Made by a program: the position numbers and the translations under genes. This document shows positions 1 through 5,216 of a stretch of 6,823 nt of DNA, one piece after another. Each line of letters starts with the position of its first letter. Position 1 is the first letter of the stretch. This DNA is from an uncultured Lysobacterales bacterium (GTDB lineage Bacteria > Pseudomonadota > Gammaproteobacteria > Xanthomonadales > SZUA-36), in the NCBI GenBank assembly GCA_937974465.1, contig CALJWY010000030.1:1-6823 (forward strand), given 5' to 3'. Below the pieces are notes generated by a model. That model did not search any database, was not told the DNA's origin, and saw only the letters and a list, made by a program, of their open reading frames with translations.

Positions 1-387
1 TCGCTGCGGCGCTGGATGCAAAACCGCTACCGGCGTGCTGCCCTGCGCGAATTGCAATCGCTCGAAAATGGTATGCAAAACGAAGCCTCACGGGACTCCT
101 GCCTCAGGCAAATACCGAGCCTGCTAAAGCGTACCGCGCTGTCAATTTATCCCCGTGAACAGGTCGCATCACTGGCCGGCAAAGACTGGCACCGGTTTCT
201 GAACTCCAAGCTCAGCAAGCCGTCGTTTGCAGAATCCGTTGCCATTAACCTGGATACGGTTTCCTACTCCACTGGTGATTTAGGCCACGTTGACGAGCAG
301 GCCGCCACAGATTTGTTGAATGCCAGTCGCTACTGGTTGAAATACCACCAGGCAACAACTGTTACAAGTGGCAGCGGGAAGTCCTGA
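1..387 (+). CDS. DUF4381 family membrane protein of the Bat operon (5' end missing)
   Basis: This is the C-terminal 128 residues of a DUF4381-type protein. The frame is open to the left edge (S-L-R-R-W precedes the first ATG at 16), so that ATG is internal and the true start lies outside the window. Family members are usually about 150-170 residues, with an N-terminal membrane helix followed by a basic R-R-W/R-Y-R-R-A-A-L-R-E-L stretch. The basic stretch is present here at residues 3-18 of the visible part and the helix is not. A second family-like block, L-L-K-R-T-A-L with Y-P-R-E and then W-H-R-F-L, follows at about residues 41-69. The stop TGA at 385-387 is four bases before the batA ATG, so the two are in one operon. 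In known operons DUF4381 sits between DUF58 and the first VWA gene, as it appears to here. Its biochemical role is unknown; it is probably an inner-membrane partner of the VWA proteins. The assignment rests on remembered motifs and on context. Confidence 0.85.
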   Translation, partial: SLRRWMQNRYRRAALRELQSLENGMQNEASRDSCLRQIPSLLKRTALSIYPREQVASLAGKDWHRFLNSKLSKPSFAESVAINLDTVSYSTGDLGHVDEQAATDLLNASRYWLKYHQATTVTSGSGKS

Positions 388-391
388 GACG

Positions 392-1408
392 ATGCTCACT
401 ATCGCTCATCCATGGTTGTTCTTGCTGCTACCGCTAGCCTGGCTAATCCGCAGGTTGCTGCCCACTCACCATGAGCGTAAAGCAGCGGTAAGAGTTCCTT
501 TTATGCAACGGCTGTCACGGCTTGCAGGGCTGCAGGCCGGCAGTGATGTGGCAGTGGCCACGCGGCCCGTGTCGCAATGGCTGGTCCTGGCTGTCACCTG
601 GCTTTTCATAGTGACGGCGCTGACACGCCCGCAGTGGCTCGGCGAGCCGGTCATCAGGGATATACCCATGCGTGACCTGCTGGTTGCTGTTGACCTGTCA
701 GGTTCAATGGAAGCACGGGACTTCACCGATAATGAGGGAAACTCGGTCGACAGGCTGACGGCCGTCAAACAGGTCCTGGATGAGTTTTTCAGCCGTCGTG
801 ATGGCGACCGGGTGGGGCTGATATTGTTTGGATCGGCGGCATTTGTGCAAGTGCCCTTCACCGATGACATCGATGTGGTCAGGGAATTACTCGACGAGGC
901 TCAGATCCGAATGTTGGGGCCCAGGACCATGCTCGGAGACGCCATGGGCCTGGCCATCAATCTGTTTGAACGCAGCGAAGTTGATGAGCGGGTCCTGATC
1001 GTGCTGACAGACGGTAATGATACCGGTAGCCTGGTACCACCGGAACGGGCGGCAGAAATTGCCCGTGATAATGATGTTGTTGTACATACCATCGCTATTG
1101 GTGACCCTGCCGCCGTTGGCGAACAGGCACTGGATGAGAAGACCCTGGAAAGTATCGCCACAACAACAGGCGGCGGTTATTTCCACGCCAATGACCGGCA
1201 GGAACTGGAAGCAATCTATGCCTACCTGGATGAGATCAATCCGCGCCAGGTGGAGACCCAAAGCTATCGCCCGCTGACGGAGCTATATACCTGGCCGTTG
1301 GCGGCAGGCATGTTGTTAAGCCTGTTCTATATCATGTTCCTGGAGATCCGCCTGCATGTTAACAACAGGAAAATTGGCGAGCCACAGACACAGGGGGAAG
1401 CAAGCTGA
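392..1408 (+). CDS. batA: BatA-like VWA membrane protein with intact MIDAS
   Basis: This 338-residue protein has the BatA layout. Two N-terminal membrane helices (about residues 6-24 and 62-78) are followed by the conserved R-P-Q-W, a VWA domain (about 95-290) and a C-terminal helix (about 300-318). The metal-ion-dependent adhesion site is complete: D101-L-S-G-S105 (the DxSxS motif), T179 in G-P-R-T, and D207 in L-T-D-G-N-D. The domain should therefore bind a divalent cation and a protein ligand. The Bat system is linked to MoxR ATPases and to aerotolerance or envelope stress; the partner of this protein is not known. I chose the ATG at 392 because it begins the typical M-L-x-x-x-H-P-W-L start and has a GGGAAG at 376-381 upstream. 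An in-frame GTG at 368 would add eight unlikely residues and overlap the preceding gene. The stop shares one base with the next start (TGATG at 1406-1410), which indicates translational coupling. Confidence 0.93.
   Translation: MLTIAHPWLFLLLPLAWLIRRLLPTHHERKAAVRVPFMQRLSRLAGLQAGSDVAVATRPVSQWLVLAVTWLFIVTALTRPQWLGEPVIRDIPMRDLLVAVDLSGSMEARDFTDNEGNSVDRLTAVKQVLDEFFSRRDGDRVGLILFGSAAFVQVPFTDDIDVVRELLDEAQIRMLGPRTMLGDAMGLAINLFERSEVDERVLIVLTDGNDTGSLVPPERAAEIARDNDVVVHTIAIGDPAAVGEQALDEKTLESIATTTGGGYFHANDRQELEAIYAYLDEINPRQVETQSYRPLTELYTWPLAAGMLLSLFYIMFLEIRLHVNNRKIGEPQTQGEAS
1393..1400 (+). promoter_or_regulatory. Shine-Dalgarno for the BatB-like gene
   Basis: A purine-rich GGGGGAAG stretch lies inside the last codons of batA, about seven bases before the ATG at 1408. 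It supports that start, along with the TGATG stop/start overlap. Confidence 0.6.
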
Positions 1409-2385
1409 TGGACATGCCCGCATTCCTCGAGCAATTTCACTTTTTGCGGCCCGCATGGCTGGGGTTATTGGTGCCGGCAACTATCCTCATGTGGTCTGTC
1501 TACCGGCGTAGTGATTCACTGCGGGCCTGGAGGAGGGTTATCAGCCCGAACCTGCTTGAGCACTTGCTGTTGCGCGAAGGCGGCGAGGAAGGCCGTTGGC
1601 GACCGGTATACATGCTGGGCATCGCCTGGCTGGTTGGTATCCTGGCCCTGGCCGGGCCGAGCTGGTCCATGCAGGCCTCGCCATTCAACGAAGACCAGGC
1701 AGCCATGTTTATCGTCATCAAGGTGACCCCCGAAATGCTGGCCCAGGATATCCAGCCCAGCCGCTTGCAACGCAGCGTGCTAAAAATCGATGACTTGCTG
1801 GGTATCACCAAAGACATACGCAGCGGTTTAATCGCCTATGCCGGTAGTGCACACCTGGCGATGCCGCTGACATCTGATGCCGGTGTAATCAACAATTTTG
1901 CCGCTGCACTGGCGCCCGGCGTCATGCCCATGGAAGGGGACGAACCTGCAGAAGCTGTCGCCATGGCAAGCCAGCGGCTGAAAGATGCTGCCGTACCCGG
2001 CTCCATTGTCCTGATCACTGACAACATAGACGCTTCCCAGTTGAACGCCCTGGAGAGTCTCCACAAACGGGATAATATCGAGGTGCATATCCTGGCAATG
2101 GCGGCCGGACCCGAAGTCATCCCGCCATCTGGCAGTTACCCGGCACCGGCACTGGACATCAATGCACTCACAAAAGCGGCCCGCCTCATGGGCGGAACAG
2201 TAACCACGGTGACCCCTGACAATACAGATGTCAGGAGCCTGGCTGCCAGGGTTGAACGCAGCATCTCTCATGCGCCCGCTGGTGAGGACCGGCAATGGAA
2301 GGATTCCGGCTACTACCTTGTGCTGATACTGGCGCTGATCATGTTATCTTTTTTCCGCCAGGGCGGCTCGGTGGCAGTCGAATGA
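1408..2385 (+). CDS. batB: BatB-like VWA protein with degenerate metal site
   Basis: This 325-residue protein follows BatA and has the same fold plan. An N-terminal helix (about residues 14-31) and a second helix (about 66-83, ending L-A-G-P-S-W) precede a VWA-like domain (about 98-285), with a C-terminal helix at about 302-316. The block M-L-A-Q-D-I-Q-P-S-R-L (110-120) is the usual BatB sequence just after the MIDAS motif, so the alignment is secure. At the MIDAS itself the expected D-x-S-x-S reads K105-V-T-P-E109. The expected threonine region reads M-E-G-D-E-P (175-180). Only D205 (I-T-D-N) remains. Cation binding by the classical route therefore looks lost, and a structural or regulatory role beside BatA is my inference. 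In many relatives a TPR region is fused to the C-terminus; here the protein stops after the last helix and the TPR part is a separate gene. The stop overlaps the next ATG (ATGA, 2382-2385). Confidence 0.88.
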   Translation: MDMPAFLEQFHFLRPAWLGLLVPATILMWSVYRRSDSLRAWRRVISPNLLEHLLLREGGEEGRWRPVYMLGIAWLVGILALAGPSWSMQASPFNEDQAAMFIVIKVTPEMLAQDIQPSRLQRSVLKIDDLLGITKDIRSGLIAYAGSAHLAMPLTSDAGVINNFAAALAPGVMPMEGDEPAEAVAMASQRLKDAAVPGSIVLITDNIDASQLNALESLHKRDNIEVHILAMAAGPEVIPPSGSYPAPALDINALTKAARLMGGTVTTVTPDNTDVRSLAARVERSISHAPAGEDRQWKDSGYYLVLILALIMLSFFRQGGSVAVE

Positions 2386-3032
2386 GGCTCAGATTAATGG
2401 TCGTTTTGCTGCTCTTTCTCCAGGCACCAGCTGCTTTGGCGCTGGATTGGGAAGGCCTGTGGTTTACAGCAGACCAGCAGGGACAAAGGCTTTTCGATCG
2501 GGGCGAGTATCGCCAGGCAGCAGAAAAATTCACGAGTCCCGAAAGAATCGGTACAGCATTATTCCTGGCGGGAGATTTCGAGACGGCGGCCTCGGTACTT
2601 GGACGCTCCGCCAGTGCCGACGCCCACTACAACCGCGGTAATGCATATATCATGCTGGGTGATTACGATGTCGCCATCAGCGCCTACCAAAGCGCACTTT
2701 CCAGACGCCCAGACTGGCCGGAAGCCGAACAAAACCTGCAAATTGCAAAGCTGAGAAAACAGGCCCTGGCGCCCCCGGAGGATGATTTTGGCGGCACCGG
2801 CGGCATGCTGGAGGCCGATGAAATCGTCTTCGACGACAGCGGGCGGGTCAATCAATCGTCGAGTGAGCAGGTTATTGATGCCGCAGACCAGCAACTGGAT
2901 GAGGATGCCATGCGGGCGATGTGGTTGCGCAAGGTGGAAACCAGGCCTGCGGAGTTCCTGTCTGCCAGGTTCAATTACCAATTGGCCACCCGGGATAAAT
3001 CTCCATCCGCGAACGGGGATGCCGATGAATAG
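2382..3032 (+). CDS. batC: BatC-like periplasmic TPR protein
   Basis: This is a 216-residue secreted TPR protein. A signal peptide covers residues 1-20: basic M-R-L-R-L, a hydrophobic core, and A-L-A before the likely cut. Next come TPR-like helices with small residues in register: L-F-D-R-G-E-Y-R-Q-A-A (38-47), F-L-A-G-D-F-E-T-A-A (61-70) and a canonical repeat from Y-N-R-G-N-A-Y to W-P-E-A (83-115). An acidic, Gly-rich linker (about 131-175) leads to a closing block M-W-L-R-K-V with F-L-x-x-R-F-N-Y-Q (180-200). I recall a similar block at the end of TPR-containing VWA proteins in other gammaproteobacteria. The ATG at 2382 is favoured because it forms an ATGA overlap with batB and supplies the basic n-region. 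An ATG at 2397, preceded by GAGG, is the alternative. The longer frame from 2295 lies inside batB and spoils the signal peptide. The likely role is a scaffold for BatA, BatB and BatD at the periplasmic face. Confidence 0.87.
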   Translation: MRLRLMVVLLLFLQAPAALALDWEGLWFTADQQGQRLFDRGEYRQAAEKFTSPERIGTALFLAGDFETAASVLGRSASADAHYNRGNAYIMLGDYDVAISAYQSALSRRPDWPEAEQNLQIAKLRKQALAPPEDDFGGTGGMLEADEIVFDDSGRVNQSSSEQVIDAADQQLDEDAMRAMWLRKVETRPAEFLSARFNYQLATRDKSPSANGDADE

Positions 3033-4317
3033 GCTTTTGCTGATTCTGGGTGTTCTTGTTGCCGTGCTGCCGTTGCCAGGCGCTGCACAGGATGCCGGCG
3101 TTCAGGCAGATGTTGCCGTCAGTATCCAGCAGGATCAGCAGATCTGGGCGGGTCAGCAGGTCACCATCAACCTGGATCTGAAAACCAATGGCTACAGCTT
3201 TTCCAATACGCATTTCAACCTGCCTGAAGTCAGCGGCGCTTTCCTGGTACAAACCGACACCACGACGGTCAAGTTGAATGAGAAAATAAACGGTCAGACC
3301 TGGCAGGTCCTGCGCTACCCACTGGCGCTTTACCCTCAAACATCAGGACAGGTGAAAGTCCCACCCATCGACGTCCGCTTCACGACCTCCGAGGGTTATG
3401 GCAAGGAAAACAAATCGTTCGAATTTCAAACCAAACCACTGCTCATCCCCGTCAGCCTGCCGCCGGGTGTCAGCGAAGGTGCACTTCTTGTATCCACTGA
3501 TTCTTTTCAGCTTGATCACACATGGCAGCCGCAATCGGATACTGCACGTGAAGGGGATGCCTTCACCCTGACGGTCAGTCGGCGCGCCAAGGACATCTCT
3601 GCGATGTTGCTTCCGCCGTTGCCAGTGTTTGAGACTGGAGGGCTGGCGGCTTATCCACAGGCCCCTGAGGTCAATGATAAAACCGAGCGTGGCGAACTGA
3701 CAGGTGAGCGGACCGACAGGATAATCTGGGTGCTGGAGAAGTCCGGCGCATACCAAATCCCCGGTATTCGTTTCCAATGGTGGGATCCGTCCAGCCAGGA
3801 GCTGAAACAACAAGTCGTGCCGGGCCTGGCGCTGGATGTCCTGGCGTCGACTACAAAAGCCTCTGCGGCCGTCAGCTCCGAATCGGAATCCGGGCGCAAG
3901 TTAAAAATGCTAATACCGGTGTTGTTGGCTGTTCTGATTGGCATAATCCTGTGGCGCTTGGCCGGAAAAGTGACCCGTGAACCACGGAAAAATGAAACAA
4001 CGTCATTTTCACACCTTAAAAAAGCCTGTGAAAATAACCGTGCCGCCGAAGCCCATGCCGCTATACATGCGTGGCTTGCATTTCTGTGGCCCGCAAGTGA
4101 CATGAGCTCACGCCCCCCTACCCTGAACGAGTTTGCCCGGGCCTTTGGCGACGGGCAACTGGCCGTCAACCTGGAGCAACTGCAGGAGGCGTTGGTCTAT
4201 TCTAAAAGTGACTGGCAGGGTGGTGAGTTATTAAGTGCATTGCAAGACGTCCGCCGTAAGATCATCAAGCGGAAAACCATCCAGGCCAAAACCCCACTGG
4301 CGGCGATGAACCCATAA
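3025..4317 (+). CDS. batD: BatD family protein (oxygen-tolerance domain)
   Basis: This 430-residue protein has a Sec signal peptide (residues 1-21, ending G-A-A before Q-D). Two beta-rich, immunoglobulin-like regions follow (about 28-150 and 155-285). The first contains the family-like I-W-A-G-Q-Q-V-T-I-N-L and a P-L-A-L-Y-P-Q-T-S-G segment. A single membrane helix (about 295-313) leads to a basic, helical cytoplasmic tail (about 315-430) with W-L-A-F-L-W-P and P-T-L-N-E-F-A-R-A. The layout and length fit BatD, the last gene of Bat operons. It is predicted to be anchored in the inner membrane with most of its mass in the periplasm, where it could contact BatC and the VWA proteins. I chose ATG 3025, with GGGG at 3015-3018 six bases upstream and an 8-base overlap with batC; ATG 3019 would add only Met-Pro. 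The frame is open back to 2782, but that part overlaps batC and would bury the signal peptide. A candidate terminator follows the stop. Confidence 0.9.
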   Translation: MNRLLLILGVLVAVLPLPGAAQDAGVQADVAVSIQQDQQIWAGQQVTINLDLKTNGYSFSNTHFNLPEVSGAFLVQTDTTTVKLNEKINGQTWQVLRYPLALYPQTSGQVKVPPIDVRFTTSEGYGKENKSFEFQTKPLLIPVSLPPGVSEGALLVSTDSFQLDHTWQPQSDTAREGDAFTLTVSRRAKDISAMLLPPLPVFETGGLAAYPQAPEVNDKTERGELTGERTDRIIWVLEKSGAYQIPGIRFQWWDPSSQELKQQVVPGLALDVLASTTKASAAVSSESESGRKLKMLIPVLLAVLIGIILWRLAGKVTREPRKNETTSFSHLKKACENNRAAEAHAAIHAWLAFLWPASDMSSRPPTLNEFARAFGDGQLAVNLEQLQEALVYSKSDWQGGELLSALQDVRRKIIKRKTIQAKTPLAAMNP

Positions 4318-4343
4318 CCCGCTATGCTTGCACCAACAACTAC

Positions 4344-4363
4344 CGGGACTCGATCCCGTTTTT
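4344..4363 (+). terminator. Weak candidate terminator after batD
   Basis: CGGGA (4344-4348) pairs with TCCCG (4354-4358) across a five-base loop, followed directly by TTTTT (4359-4363). It sits 26 bases after the batD stop, the right place to end the Bat operon. The stem is only five pairs, so termination may be partial. Confidence 0.45.
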
Positions 4364-4390
4364 CACGCAGAGTAGCCTGACAAACAACGA

Positions 4391-4423
4391 CAGAAGCCGT
4401 GAATGCCGCAGGGCGGCTATCTG
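4391..4423. repeat. Imperfect inverted repeat in the convergent intergenic region
   Basis: CAGAAGCCG (4391-4399) pairs with CGGCT plus TCTG (4414-4418 and 4420-4423), with one bulged A at 4419 and a 14-base loop. No T run follows on the + strand. On the - strand a loosely T-rich stretch follows, so it could be a backup terminator or an mRNA 3'-end structure. Confidence 0.4.
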
Positions 4424-4435
4424 AAAAGGGTGCAT

Positions 4436-4473
4436 AAAACGAAGAAACCGGCCCGCTAAATTTCAGGCCGGCT
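4436..4473 (-). terminator. Intrinsic terminator for the DUF4136 lipoprotein gene
   Basis: Read on the - strand, AGCCGGCC pairs with GGCCGGTT across a 12-base loop (the arms are 4466-4473 and 4446-4453 on the + strand). This gives eight pairs including one G-T. A T-rich run, TCTTCGTTTT, follows down to 4436. It begins 14 bases past the lipoprotein stop codon. The T-rich tail exists only in the - direction, so it should mainly stop leftward transcripts. Confidence 0.7.
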
Positions 4474-4486
4474 ATTTGAGATAAGA

Positions 4487-5083
4487 TTACTGACCGGCGC
4501 GGAATGGATAACCGGCAAACATTTCCCGAATGCCTGCATAGATGGACTCCCGTCGCTCATCATTGGTCTTTTTCTCATTGACCCGACCCACCGCAACACC
4601 TTCCCAGACCATGCGTTTTTGTACACGGTCAACCATATCAACATTGACAGTGCCCTCGGTGTAATTGCTGACATGCGTGGTGGTGCCATAACCGTAGCCA
4701 CCCCATGTCCCATAGTATCCGCGTCGATAGCCGTAATAGCCGCCACCCATATACGGGTCAGATGTCGTGGTGACCTTGGTCTTGTCCTGGAGGCGCCCGG
4801 ATACGTTGATCATCACGTCAGGGCTATCAGACGCTACATAACCCCGGCTTTCCATTTCTTTGCTAATCGCATCGCGAAAAATAGCCCCGTAAATACTTGA
4901 GTAATTGGGGCTCTCAATACCCATAGGGTTGAAAAAGCCATAGGTCTTGTATTGGCTGAAATCAACGGTGGGATCGTAATCACTTTGAATGGTAGGTTTG
5001 GAGGCACAACTTGCCAGCAGTGTGACTAAAGCAGCCATTGATACGAGGTGGAAGAATTTTTTGATCATTGGGTTGTTTAGCAT
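4487..5083 (-). CDS. DUF4136 family lipoprotein with Gly/Tyr-rich insertion
   Basis: This is a 198-residue lipoprotein precursor. The N-terminus has K8-K9, a hydrophobic core and the lipobox L-A-S-C26, so Cys26 should be lipidated. There is no Asp right after the Cys (A-S-K follows), so outer-membrane sorting is likely. The mature start, S-D-Y-D-P-T-V-D-F-S-Q-Y-K-T-Y (34-48), matches what I know of DUF4136. The later parts also fit: an I-F-R-D-A-I-S-K-E-M helix (68-77), D-V-M-I-N-V-S (89-95), and a closing M-V-W-E-G-V-A-V-G (158-166) strand with a helix after it. Residues about 110-133 are a Gly/Tyr-rich stretch inserted in the middle of the domain. The start at 5083 has AAAGGA six bases upstream; the internal Met at 5068 has no such site. 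Its function is unknown, as for the family. It is convergent with the Bat operon and lies downstream of another envelope-type gene in the same direction. Confidence 0.88.
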   Translation of the reverse strand: MLNNPMIKKFFHLVSMAALVTLLASCASKPTIQSDYDPTVDFSQYKTYGFFNPMGIESPNYSSIYGAIFRDAISKEMESRGYVASDSPDVMINVSGRLQDKTKVTTTSDPYMGGGYYGYRRGYYGTWGGYGYGTTTHVSNYTEGTVNVDMVDRVQKRMVWEGVAVGRVNEKKTNDERRESIYAGIREMFAGYPFRAGQ

Positions 5084-5089
5084 AATTTG

Positions 5090-5095
5090 TCCTTT
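5090..5095 (-). promoter_or_regulatory. Shine-Dalgarno deciding the lipoprotein start
   Basis: The - strand reads AAAGGA, six bases before the ATG at 5083-5081. This selects that start over the Met codon 15 bases further in. Confidence 0.7.
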
Positions 5096-5129
5096 GATGA
5101 ATGTCTGCGGCCTCTCAAAGCCTCATACC

Positions 5130-5158
5130 ATGATTGGCTGAATAATAGGTGAAGTCAA
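5130..5158 (-). promoter_or_regulatory. Candidate sigma70 promoter for the DUF4136 gene
   Basis: On the - strand, TTGACT (5158-5153, five of six to TTGACA) is followed after exactly 17 bases by AATCAT (5135-5130, four of six to TATAAT). The predicted transcript would start near 5123, giving a leader of about 40 bases before the lipoprotein ATG. The -10 match is modest. The spacing and the position in the 133-base gap are good. Confidence 0.45.
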
Positions 5159-5216
5159 GACCTGACCAGAAGCTTGAATGCATGGCATTGGGGTGTATGA
5201 CCAAGCTGCTCATGGA

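Noticed and set aside
368..391. GTG start that would extend BatA by eight residues
   Set aside because: It overlaps the end of the DUF4381 gene and adds an atypical sequence before the family-like M-L-x-x-x-H-P-W-L start at 392, which has its own purine-rich site upstream.
466..870. Long open frame of 134 codons on the - strand opposite batA
   Set aside because: It is antisense to the confident VWA gene. Its translation is Ser/Arg-rich and low in structure, typical of a shadow frame in GC-rich DNA.
1828..2295. Open frame of 155 codons on the - strand opposite batB
   Set aside because: It is fully antisense to a recognised gene and has no recognisable domain or ribosome site that I can see. 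The same holds for the frames opposite batC and batD.
2295..2381. Upstream ATG that would extend the TPR protein by 29 residues
   Set aside because: It lies inside the BatB coding region and would bury a clear signal peptide that begins at 2382.
2782..3024. An 81-residue N-terminal extension of BatD
   Set aside because: This stretch is an out-of-frame reading of the TPR gene. A standard signal peptide begins at 3025 with a suitable ribosome site.
4341..4363. Possible tRNA fragment because of the GGGACTCGATCCC arm
   Set aside because: No acceptor stem, anticodon arm or D-arm can be formed around it. The T5 tail and its place after batD fit a terminator better.
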